Positions 8,595 to 16,509 of a stretch of 64,000 nt of DNA are shown here, one piece after another (positions within the stretch are counted from its first letter, which is position 1; each line of letters starts with the position of its first letter). Position numbers and translations under genes: made by a program. Origin of the DNA: Sporomusa malonica (lineage in GTDB: Bacteria > Bacillota > Negativicutes > Sporomusales > Sporomusaceae); NCBI RefSeq assembly GCF_041428715.1, contig NZ_CP155572.1; one strand, written 5' to 3'. Below the pieces are notes generated by a model. It searched no databases. It saw only the letters and a list, made by a program, of their open reading frames with translations, and was not told where the DNA came from.

Positions 8595-9806
8595 TTATGG
8601 CGGCGAGAATTTCACCATAAAAGTAGTGCCGGAATTTCCTGTTTTTACATTGATTTTGGCATTGTGCCGGTGGGCGATACTGTAACATATCGGTAACCCT
8701 AAGCCGGTGCCATTTTCTTTGGTTGTCAAAAATGGCGTGCCTAATTTCTGCTGCAGCTCTGGGGGAATACCAATGCCCTGATCTTGAATGAACAAAACCA
8801 CTTGTTCATTTTCTGCAAAAGTACCTACCGTCAATTGTCCACCTGGCAACATGGCTTCCAGTCCATTTCTGGAAAAATTCAGCAATAATTGACGCATTTC
8901 CTGAACATCCAACCAAACATCAGGGATGTCGTCCGATAATTCCGTGACAATCAACATCCCTTTGAGAAGCGCATCAGACTCCATTAATGGCAGCAGGGTT
9001 TCGATAATAGCATTAAGACTCTGCTGCGACTGATTGACCGGTTTGTTCCTGGCAAGGGAAAGATATTCAGTAATAATTGAGTTGGCTCTATCCAGTTCTG
9101 AAATCATCAAATCCAATTGTGCATTATACTGTATGAATTCCTTTTTTTGCATGAAGAATTGTAAAAAACCTCTTACTGTTGTCATGGGGTTCCGGATTTC
9201 GTGGGCAATACCGGCGGCCATTTCTCCTACTAGATGCAACCTGTCCATGCGGGAAATTTCTTTTTCCATAAACTTGCGCTCGGTTGTGTCGGCAATAATA
9301 GTCCTGTATTGTAAATCATGACCACTGGTGTTTAACAGCTGCATACTAATAAGCTGAGCATCGGTTACGGCGGCATTTGGGCTTGCAAGCTTTAACTCCG
9401 TAGTTACCCTTTTCCCGGTTAGTCTGCATGACCGCAGATGATCAAAAAATTTTTTGCAACTATCTTTATCAACAAAAACAGCCATCGGCATACCAAGCAA
9501 TCGCGATCGCTCCATGCCAAAAAGCGCCGCGCCGGTGAGATTAATCTCCCGGATACAAGCTCTATCATCGAAGGTCACATAACCTACCGGCGCAAAATCA
9601 TACAAAGCGGCATAGCGGTTACGGGATTCCTCTAACTCCCCCAAAATATCTTGCATGGCCTGGCACTGGATTTCCAAGTCCAATTCCCGATCCTGCAGTT
9701 CATATTTTAGCCATTGAGCTTCCTGTGTTCCGGCATTGTCCGGAGATTGGATCGGCTTGGCAAGAGCAATAACTTCACGCTTACCGCTTTCATCAGATCG
9801 TGCCAT
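8595..9806 (-). CDS. PAS sensor histidine kinase
   Basis: A 403-residue cytosolic kinase. An N-terminal coiled coil (about 30-65) is followed by a PAS domain (about 65-180), a HisKA domain with His202 in AAGIAHEIRNPMTTVRGF, and a HATPase domain (about 300-400) with DQGIGIP and GTGLGLPI. The N-terminal layout, a coiled coil then YAALYDFAPVGYVTFD, resembles kinases that often accompany CheB-CheR-PAS proteins. The CheB-CheR fusion gene lies 107 bp upstream on the same strand, so the two may form one signalling unit. The start is supported by GGGGGTGG. No response regulator gene is adjacent. Confidence 0.9.
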   Translation of the reverse strand: MARSDESGKREVIALAKPIQSPDNAGTQEAQWLKYELQDRELDLEIQCQAMQDILGELEESRNRYAALYDFAPVGYVTFDDRACIREINLTGAALFGMERSRLLGMPMAVFVDKDSCKKFFDHLRSCRLTGKRVTTELKLASPNAAVTDAQLISMQLLNTSGHDLQYRTIIADTTERKFMEKEISRMDRLHLVGEMAAGIAHEIRNPMTTVRGFLQFFMQKKEFIQYNAQLDLMISELDRANSIITEYLSLARNKPVNQSQQSLNAIIETLLPLMESDALLKGMLIVTELSDDIPDVWLDVQEMRQLLLNFSRNGLEAMLPGGQLTVGTFAENEQVVLFIQDQGIGIPPELQQKLGTPFLTTKENGTGLGLPICYSIAHRHNAKINVKTGNSGTTFMVKFSPP

Positions 9807-9913
9807 ATATCCACCCCCTGCAGGCTCGCGCGCCTTGCTTCACTTGGTACGCTGTAAATATCCCCCTTGCATTATCCCCTCAGGTTGTTATTGGCTTATT
9901 CGATTTTTCAATA

Positions 9914-12862
9914 TTATTGCGGTTTTCCTATCTGTGGAGCAATGGTTTCGAAGGCCAGGAGAATCCGTTTTGTCTTATTGTGCGCATCTACAATCCGTCG
10001 GGCATTAATTAGCATCGTTTGTTTGCCGATATCGGGAAAATCGCAGCTGATCGCAAAACCTTCGAAAGTAGTATCATGCTCCAGAATATCGGTCAACAGG
10101 GTGTGCAGTTCCGGAATGTCCCACTGACCGCCTTTCATTGGGAGAATAGATTGACCGGTCATTTCCTCCGGGGTCAGCCGAAAGGTCTGATAAAAGGCCT
10201 TGTTGGCCGTTTTCAACCGCAAATCGGCGTCAAGAACGATTAAAGGATGCCGCACCGTTTCCACAATCGCCTCGGCATATTCACGGGCCTCTTGGACAAC
10301 AGCAAAGCTTTTCTTGACTGTGTTGATATCGGCGAAGCTAATAATTACACCATTGATCTTGTTATCCACAGTCTTATAGGGGCGTATTTGCATGGAATAC
10401 CAGTGTCCCCACCGGTCCTGCACTTCTTGCTCCTTGCTGTTGAGAGTATCAATCACTTCCAGGCTCGCTTGTTCCAAATCTGGAATATCGATGTTTGGCT
10501 TAATATTATTGATGGGTCGTCCCACATCAGTGCTTATTAAGTTAAAGGCCTTTTCTGCAATGGAATTGAACCGTCGAATGCGCAAATCGCTGCTAAGAAT
10601 GAGAACTGGAATGCTGATGCTGCGCAACAAATTAAGCATATCGTCGTTGACCTGGCTTAACTCCACATTGCGGGTTCGCAGTTCTTCATTCAAAGTCATC
10701 AATTCTTCATTGGTTGACTGGAGTTCCTCTTTGGCAGTCTCAAGCTCTTCATTCATGCTTTGCAACTCTTCGTTGCTTGATTGTACTTCTTCGTTGGCAT
10801 ACCTGATATCCTCATTGGCAGCTTCATGCTGGTCGATGATGGATTGAAGGTATTCCTTCGTGGCGGCGATCTCCTGTTTCAACCCCAGGATCTCACCGGG
10901 GTCCTCCGCCTTATAAAAATCTTGCCGCGCCAGAGCACCGCTGTCAGGGTTACTCTCAGTCAGATGATGCGAAACAGCATCTCTGAACAATACCAGGAAG
11001 TATTCGCCTTTTTGAAATGGCCCATTGATAGGAACAACATCTACGTTGACCGGGAGAGAATGACCATTCTTCATGACGTGTAATCCTTCTTTTCTGACAA
11101 GTACATTCTCTTTTCTGGCTTGGTTGACGGCTGCCCGCAGTGCGAGAAACAGCCCATCCCGGGCCATCTTTAAGAGGTTCACGCTCGGCATTCCGGGCGC
11201 CGGTTCAAGATAAACGCCGGTACGTCCCCGATACTGGATAATGTCCAGCTTGCTGTTGATAATGACACCAGGCGGAGCATACTTATTCACAACGATCCGA
11301 TCAGCCTCTTTTTGAATGTCCAACCAGGACCCGCCGTTCGGACTGCCTTGATCGTCTTTGTCATTGTTTTGTGCCGACGCCGCATGTTCAGCAATGGCAA
11401 AGTCAGACATTAACGGGGTGGCTACCGCCTTTTTCGTATAAATCCTGTATTTTTTATCCACCAAGTCAAACAAGTCGGCAAACACACCTATGGACTCCGA
11501 TGCCCCCAAGATAAGAAACCCGCCAGGATTCAGAGCATAATGGAACATCGGAAACATTCTTTTATGCAATGCCGGCCCAAAATAGATCATTACATTGCGG
11601 CAACTGATAAGGTCCACCCTGGAAATGGGCGGGTCCTGTCCCATGTCTTGCCTGGCAAATACGCATATGTCGCGGATGGTCTTGCTGACTTGCCAGCCTT
11701 GTTCCACCTCGACAAAGAAGCGACTGAGCCGCGCCAGAGAAACATCTGTCATGATACTTTTCGGATATATACCGGCCCGGGCTTTCTCGATAACCGTTTC
11801 GTTAATATCGGTGGCAAAGATCTGGATTGGCCTATTGAGGGCATTGTCCTCCAAAAACTCCAACAAAGCGATTGCCAGTGAATAGGCTTCCTCACCGGTT
11901 GCACATCCGGGCACCCACAACCGGATGGGCGTGCTGGAAGTAGTATTACTAACGATTAATGGAAAAGCCGTAGTTTTCAGGGTACCGAAAGCTTGTGGGT
12001 CACGAAAAAAATTCGTAACATTGATCAGCATATCTTGCTGCAATGCGGCAAGCTCTGCGCCATTTTGCCGCAGATAAGCAGCATAATCCTCGAGCTTGTC
12101 CAGCTTGTGTAAGACCATCCGGCGCAAAATACGCCGTTTTACGGTAAGTTGCTTATATTCGGCAAAATTAATGCCGCAGGCCTTACGTAGTAGACCAATA
12201 ATCCCGTCAAGCACGCCAGCCCCGTCTGGGAACAACTCCCGAGCTCCCGTTATTGAGCTGGCAATAATTCGTGATCGGCTAATCCGCGAAATTTCACCGG
12301 CGATCTCCGGTGGCGTTAGCACAAAATCCACCATGCCGGTAGCTATTGCACTGAGCGGCATGCCTTCGTATCCCGCTGACTGCGGCTCCTGGGCAAACGT
12401 AAAACCGCCTGCTGCTTTTATCTCCTTTAATCCACGCGAACCGTCTGCTCCGTTTCCCGATAAAATCACGCCGATTGCCTTGCTTCCCTTATACTCGGCC
12501 AGCGATTCCAGGAAAGTGTCAATTGGCGTATACCGTCTCACTCCATTATTTTGCGGCCCGACGGTCAGAACCCCGTGAGCGATAGTTAACTCGGAGCCGG
12601 GTGCAATAACGTAAACGTGATTCGGCCTCGCGACCGTGCCATCTTCTGCTTCACTAACAGCCATACTTGTAACGTTGGCCAAATTGCTGGCCAACGTGCT
12701 TTCATTTTTCGCATCCAGATGCTGAATGACTACAAAAGCCATGCCTGTCACTTCCGGCACACTTTCAAACATCTGCAACAGGGCCTGCAGACCGCCGGCC
12801 GAGGCCCCTACACCGACTATCGGACAGTCCTGCCATTCCGAGCCGGAATTATTCTTTTCCAA
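9914..12862 (-). CDS. CheB-CheR-PAS multidomain signalling protein
   Basis: A fusion of about 982 residues. CheB methylesterase (about 15-195) keeps the catalytic Ser (GVGASAGGLQAL), His (VIQHLD) and Asp (SGNGADGSRG). CheR follows: the N-terminal domain (about 210-265) and the SAM-binding methyltransferase (about 270-470) with LWVPGCATGEEAYSLA. A PAS-like region, a long Glu/Asn-rich coiled coil with repeated (S/N)EEL units (about 615-685) and two PAS domains (about 695-810 and 825-950) complete it. No receiver domain regulates CheB, unlike classical CheB. I prefer the TTG at 12862, which has GGAGG five bases before it; the GTG at 12895 has no ribosome site. No chemoreceptor or CheA gene is in the window, so a role outside chemotaxis is plausible. 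Confidence 0.9.
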   Translation of the reverse strand: MEKNNSGSEWQDCPIVGVGASAGGLQALLQMFESVPEVTGMAFVVIQHLDAKNESTLASNLANVTSMAVSEAEDGTVARPNHVYVIAPGSELTIAHGVLTVGPQNNGVRRYTPIDTFLESLAEYKGSKAIGVILSGNGADGSRGLKEIKAAGGFTFAQEPQSAGYEGMPLSAIATGMVDFVLTPPEIAGEISRISRSRIIASSITGARELFPDGAGVLDGIIGLLRKACGINFAEYKQLTVKRRILRRMVLHKLDKLEDYAAYLRQNGAELAALQQDMLINVTNFFRDPQAFGTLKTTAFPLIVSNTTSSTPIRLWVPGCATGEEAYSLAIALLEFLEDNALNRPIQIFATDINETVIEKARAGIYPKSIMTDVSLARLSRFFVEVEQGWQVSKTIRDICVFARQDMGQDPPISRVDLISCRNVMIYFGPALHKRMFPMFHYALNPGGFLILGASESIGVFADLFDLVDKKYRIYTKKAVATPLMSDFAIAEHAASAQNNDKDDQGSPNGGSWLDIQKEADRIVVNKYAPPGVIINSKLDIIQYRGRTGVYLEPAPGMPSVNLLKMARDGLFLALRAAVNQARKENVLVRKEGLHVMKNGHSLPVNVDVVPINGPFQKGEYFLVLFRDAVSHHLTESNPDSGALARQDFYKAEDPGEILGLKQEIAATKEYLQSIIDQHEAANEDIRYANEEVQSSNEELQSMNEELETAKEELQSTNEELMTLNEELRTRNVELSQVNDDMLNLLRSISIPVLILSSDLRIRRFNSIAEKAFNLISTDVGRPINNIKPNIDIPDLEQASLEVIDTLNSKEQEVQDRWGHWYSMQIRPYKTVDNKINGVIISFADINTVKKSFAVVQEAREYAEAIVETVRHPLIVLDADLRLKTANKAFYQTFRLTPEEMTGQSILPMKGGQWDIPELHTLLTDILEHDTTFEGFAISCDFPDIGKQTMLINARRIVDAHNKTKRILLAFETIAPQIGKPQ

Positions 12863-13073
12863 ATTAACCTCCACTGGTATAAATCCAAGCGCCACTACAC
12901 ACCAATGCCAAACAGCGGCAGCTAAACAAATCTCTATGCCATAGCTTTACATCTGAAAGCAAACAATCAAAATGTCAATTTTAAATTTCTTCTGTAAGTA
13001 TTTGTAATTCAACGACCTAAGGACGATTCCTCCTTGTTTTCCGTTAATATCAAAATTATACCCCAAAGTAAAA
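12863..13073. other. Non-coding gap upstream of the CheB-CheR gene
   Basis: About 210 bases with no gene. It contains a TTGACA (minus strand) without a well-spaced -10, and a GGAGG with no usable start codon behind it. I see no other clear signal. Confidence 0.5.
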
Positions 13074-13104
13074 ATGACCTGGAACCATCAAGGCTTCCGG
13101 TCAT
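13074..13104 (-). terminator. Terminator after the FAH / small-protein genes
   Basis: Minus-strand stem ATGACC-GGAA-GCC paired with GGT-TTCC-A-GGTCAT around a short loop, followed by TTTTTACTTT. It lies about 100 bp past the stop of the 57-residue gene and closes the 16.3-13.2 kb transcription unit. Confidence 0.7.
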
Positions 13105-13202
13105 CTTTCACTGCCGCCAGCGGTAGTAATTATTTGAGATAAGCAAATCTATTCCACTTCTTTATCGCTATCAGTTTTAGTCTCCAAAGGCTTCATAGCA
13201 GG

Positions 13203-13376
13203 TTAGGAACTGCCCTTCGGCGTAAAGGCCAGGCATGGCCGGCCAGATGATTCCAGGACAACAGCCGAGGGAGTTTTGTAGCTCTTGAAGCCCATTGCCT
13301 TACAACCATAAGGGAAAGTCTTATCCCAGGTAATCTGATAATGCTGGCATTTTATGCATCTCGGTTTATCGTTCAT
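13203..13376 (-). CDS. Small Cys-rich (zinc-ribbon-like) protein, 57 residues
   Basis: A short gene 17 bp after the FAH-family gene. The product starts MNDKPRCIKCQHYQITWD and carries four cysteines: a CxxC pair at 7 and 10, Cys25 in FPYGCKAMGFKS and Cys48 in GRPCLAF. The spacing suggests a single structural zinc or other metal site. I have seen similar short proteins, with the core PYGCxAMGFKS and SSGxPC, in anaerobic Bacillota, but I know no function. Codon use matches its neighbours and the frame is open with no disruption. The ribosome site is weak (GAGA), which suggests translational coupling to the upstream gene. Confidence 0.75.
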   Translation of the reverse strand: MNDKPRCIKCQHYQITWDKTFPYGCKAMGFKSYKTPSAVVLESSGRPCLAFTPKGSS

Positions 13377-13393
13377 GGCAACATTTACAGTCT

Positions 13394-14257
13394 CTACGCC
13401 AGTGTGTTTACTAAAGAGCCTAGGTTTTCAATAGTGACAGTTACCGTATCACCGGCTTTCAGCCACTGTTGCTGGTCTTCGGGATAACCCAGAATTACAC
13501 CGCCAGGGGTGCCGGAGAAAATAATATCGCCTGGCTGTAAGGTCATGTAGGTTGATAGATAACTGACAATAGTGGCACAGTCAAAAATCATATCCCGGGT
13601 ATTAGCCGACTGGCGGACAACACCGTTTACGCTGCAGCTAATATCCAGATTACGCGGGTCTACCTCGTCAGCCGTTACCAGGCAAGGGCCAATAGGAGCA
13701 AACTGGTCGCACGTCTTGCCTAGCAGCCATTGCCCGGTACGAAATTGAAGATCTCGGGCGCTTAGATCATTGCCAATAGTGTAGCCGAACACGTAAGACA
13801 AAGCATCATCAGTTAAAACACTGGCTGCCTGCTTACCGATAACAATAACTAACTCAGCCTCATAATCAAATTTCACGGCCGTTTTCGGCAGGGTAATCAT
13901 TTCTTTATGGGCAGCCAGCGCGTTATTAAATTTGCTGAATAAGACCGGTGCTGCCGGCGTCTCGATCTGGCATTCATCGCGATGACTGACATAATTTAAG
14001 CCAACGCAAATAATTTTTTCGGGATTGGTAACACAAGGAGCATAGACCAGCTTGTCTTCGGGGATGACCATAGGCTGCTGCTCAATTAAAGCAGCCAACT
14101 GCGACTGTCCTGCCTCACCGGCGGCAATGACCTGTTCAATCGTGCCAGGCACTTTGAGGCCCTGAGCGGCGGCAGTTGCTTGTACATCGATAATCCCACG
14201 CTCACCCTTAATTCCCAGGTGAATTTGGTCTCCAACCTTAAAATTAACGAATTTCAT
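13394..14257 (-). CDS. Fumarylacetoacetate hydrolase (FAH) family protein
   Basis: A 287-residue protein with the FAH fold in its C-terminal 210 residues. Metal-binding and catalytic elements are visible: YVSHRDE, the acidic pair in FDYEAELVIVIG, and the diagnostic GNDLSARDLQ, followed by GKTCDQFAPIGPCLVT and GDIIFSGTPGG. Relatives cleave or isomerise acylpyruvates and other 2-oxo-diacid intermediates, using Mg2+ or Mn2+. The N-terminal domain of about 70 residues is typical of the subgroup annotated as 2-hydroxyhepta-2,4-diene-1,7-dioate isomerase, but that label is often unreliable. It lies 43 bp after the molybdopterin oxidoreductase gene, so the two may act in one catabolic route (inference). 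AAGGAGATG supports the start. Confidence 0.88.
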   Translation of the reverse strand: MKFVNFKVGDQIHLGIKGERGIIDVQATAAAQGLKVPGTIEQVIAAGEAGQSQLAALIEQQPMVIPEDKLVYAPCVTNPEKIICVGLNYVSHRDECQIETPAAPVLFSKFNNALAAHKEMITLPKTAVKFDYEAELVIVIGKQAASVLTDDALSYVFGYTIGNDLSARDLQFRTGQWLLGKTCDQFAPIGPCLVTADEVDPRNLDISCSVNGVVRQSANTRDMIFDCATIVSYLSTYMTLQPGDIIFSGTPGGVILGYPEDQQQWLKAGDTVTVTIENLGSLVNTLA

Positions 14258-14300
14258 GGATGGCTCATCTCCTTTTACTATATCTTAATTGTTGACTCAA

Positions 14301-16328
14301 TTATCCAGCACATTTATCAGACTTATCATTGTCCGCTGACCGGACATTAACTTTAACATCATAAAAAGTACTACCCCGCCCCTGATCGGTGAGACGTTGC
14401 GAGGTAAGTGCATTGACCGAGCGATTACCGGGGGCATGTTCCAGCCACCATACGCCTTCAGTAACAACAACACCTGCCGGCACGCTTGTTGTAACTTCCA
14501 GAATAAAAGTTACTTCACCGCGTTCATTATAGGCAGTAACTAACTGTCCGTTCTTGAGTCCCTTGCCAGCAGCATCCTCCGGGTTCATCTTAAGCAGCAT
14601 TTTATTGGTTTGGGTCAAGTCGTCCCGCTCATTAAATGACGAGTTTAGTAATCGCATATCAGGTGCATTAACCAGCCAGAAATCGGCCTTGTCGCCATGT
14701 GGCTTAACGAATTTGGGTAAAGGCTCGGCTTCATTTTCATTTAGAATCTCGATCTTACCTGAAGCAGTTTTGAACTCAGTCTTATAGCCAACTGGCAGCG
14801 GCAATTCAATCGGTTGCCCGGCACGCAATGCTTCCAGCTTACTGCTTGCCAGCCAGTCTGAGGGCTGGGCCAAGATACTGTCAATTACATCATCTGCCGA
14901 CTGAGTAAAGAAAGGGTGCTTAACCTCCATCGCCTCAGCCAATAGGCAAAATACCTCCCAGTTAGATTTAGCCTGCCCTACCACCGGAATAACCGCCCGG
15001 GTACGCTGTACGCCATAATGACCATAAGACCGGTAAATATCACTATGCTCCAGAGAAGTCGTTGCTGGCAAAATAATATCGGCATATTTAGCTGTGTCAG
15101 TCATAAAGCGCTCATGAACAACAGTAAACAAATTTTCCCTCGCCAATCCCTGTAATACCCGGTTCTGATCAGGCGCTATGGCCGCAGGGTTGGAATGATA
15201 TACATACAAACTCATAATTGGTGGGTTGTTTACCTCATTTAGTATCTGGCCCAGCTGATTCATATTAAGCGTTCGCGCCGGCTTGTCTTGAAAATCCTCA
15301 CGGGTTATGCGCTGCGTATCGAAGGCGGCACCGGTAGAAGTACTGGCAAACAATCCGCCTCCGGGTTTAGCCCAGGCTCCAACTACTGCAGGCAAACAAG
15401 TAATAGCACGCACTGTCATGGCCCCATTACTATAACGGGATAGACCGCTGCCTAAATGAATATATGGTGCGCGGGCCTGCGCATACAACCTGGCCATTTC
15501 TTCAATGTCAGCAGCAGCAATCCCGGTTAGCTCACTAACTGCCGCCGGCTCATAGTCAGGTAAGACAGTTGTGTTCAGTTCCTCAAACCCTTTAACATAT
15601 CGCTTGATAAATTCCCTGTCAGTCATGTTTTCCCGTGCGATTACATGCATCATTCCCAGCGCCAGGGCACCATCTGTCCCCGGCCGGACGACAATCACCC
15701 GGTCGGCAATTTTGGCAGTCGGATTCTCATAAGTATCAATCAGCCACACCTTGGCTCCTCGTTTTTTTGCACTATTGATGTCATGCATAATATGAATATT
15801 AGTTGCCAACGCATGGATACCCCATAGAATAATGAGGTCGCTGTCATGGATTTCATTCGTATGTAATGCCATTGTCTGCCCCATGACTGCGTTCCAGCCG
15901 CAGCCCTTGGCAGGTGAACAGATTGTGCGTTCAAGCTGTGACGCACCCAGACTGTAAAACAACGGGTGCCCGGCATTGCGCTGAACAAGCCCCATCGTCC
16001 CAGCATACGAATATGGCAAGATTGCTTCTGCCCCGTATTGAGCAATAATATCCTGCCATTGTGTTGTTATGCAGGCAATCGCCTCTTCCCAGGAGACTGG
16101 CACAAATGTGGCACTCCCCTTGACACCGCTTCGCCGCAAAGGCGTTGAAATCCGCTGTGACGAGTGAACAGTTCGCTCATAATGAGCCATTTTAGGGCAA
16201 AGTGTGCCCCGGGTAAAGGGATGCTCAGGATCTCCCTGGACTTTGACAACCTTATTATCTTCTGTCGAAACAACCAGACCGCATGCGTCAGGGCAATCAT
16301 AAGGGCAAACCGAGCGTACAACTTTCAT
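14301..16328 (-). CDS. Molybdopterin-dependent oxidoreductase (DMSO reductase superfamily)
   Basis: A 675-residue single-subunit-type catalytic protein. The N-terminus carries a [4Fe-4S] motif (CPYDCPDAC at about 8-16, last Cys near 44 in GTLCPK). The central part holds the molybdopterin guanine dinucleotide domains, with TICSPAKGCGWN in the region of the metal ligand. The C-terminal cofactor-binding domain runs from about 540 (NAPDMRLLNSSFNERDD). There is no twin-arginine leader, so it is cytoplasmic. No electron-transfer or membrane-anchor subunit is next to it. The substrate cannot be told from sequence; the FAH-family gene downstream suggests a carbon compound. AAGGAGGA precedes the ATG. 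C-terminal residues after about 660 are low-complexity. Confidence 0.9.
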   Translation of the reverse strand: MKVVRSVCPYDCPDACGLVVSTEDNKVVKVQGDPEHPFTRGTLCPKMAHYERTVHSSQRISTPLRRSGVKGSATFVPVSWEEAIACITTQWQDIIAQYGAEAILPYSYAGTMGLVQRNAGHPLFYSLGASQLERTICSPAKGCGWNAVMGQTMALHTNEIHDSDLIILWGIHALATNIHIMHDINSAKKRGAKVWLIDTYENPTAKIADRVIVVRPGTDGALALGMMHVIARENMTDREFIKRYVKGFEELNTTVLPDYEPAAVSELTGIAAADIEEMARLYAQARAPYIHLGSGLSRYSNGAMTVRAITCLPAVVGAWAKPGGGLFASTSTGAAFDTQRITREDFQDKPARTLNMNQLGQILNEVNNPPIMSLYVYHSNPAAIAPDQNRVLQGLARENLFTVVHERFMTDTAKYADIILPATTSLEHSDIYRSYGHYGVQRTRAVIPVVGQAKSNWEVFCLLAEAMEVKHPFFTQSADDVIDSILAQPSDWLASSKLEALRAGQPIELPLPVGYKTEFKTASGKIEILNENEAEPLPKFVKPHGDKADFWLVNAPDMRLLNSSFNERDDLTQTNKMLLKMNPEDAAGKGLKNGQLVTAYNERGEVTFILEVTTSVPAGVVVTEGVWWLEHAPGNRSVNALTSQRLTDQGRGSTFYDVKVNVRSADNDKSDKCAG

Positions 16329-16470
16329 AATCTATTCCTCCTTACGGTTCTCCCAAGGACATCGTTCAGACACTATTGTCTCCCCCGGTTGAAGATTTCA
16401 ATCTGTATATCTTCAGCTTTTTCCATTGAATTCCTGCCAAGCATCATAGATTTTACTTAGATAAAAAAGG

Positions 16471-16500
16471 CAGACCTGCCGGGAACTCCCAACAGGTCTG
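16471..16500 (-). terminator. Terminator after nrdJ
   Basis: CAGACCTG and its exact complement enclose a 14-nt loop that contains a further GGG/CCC pair. On the minus strand the stem is followed by CC and six T. It lies 10 bp after the nrdJ stop. The rest of the gap to 16328 shows only a small inverted repeat (TGAAGAT at 16390 / ATCTTCA at 16409) of unknown meaning. Confidence 0.85.
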
Positions 16501-16509
16501 TCGTAGCGG

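Noticed and set aside
9840..9872. A 10-residue minus-strand frame (MQGGYLQRTK) after AGGGG, between the CheB-CheR and kinase genes
   Set aside because: Too short to support, and the spacing to the purine run is poor; a leader peptide cannot be shown.
10392..10847. A plus-strand open frame rich in Ser opposite the CheB-CheR gene
   Set aside because: It is the mirror of the Glu/Asn-rich coiled coil on the other strand; low-complexity composition and no ribosome site.
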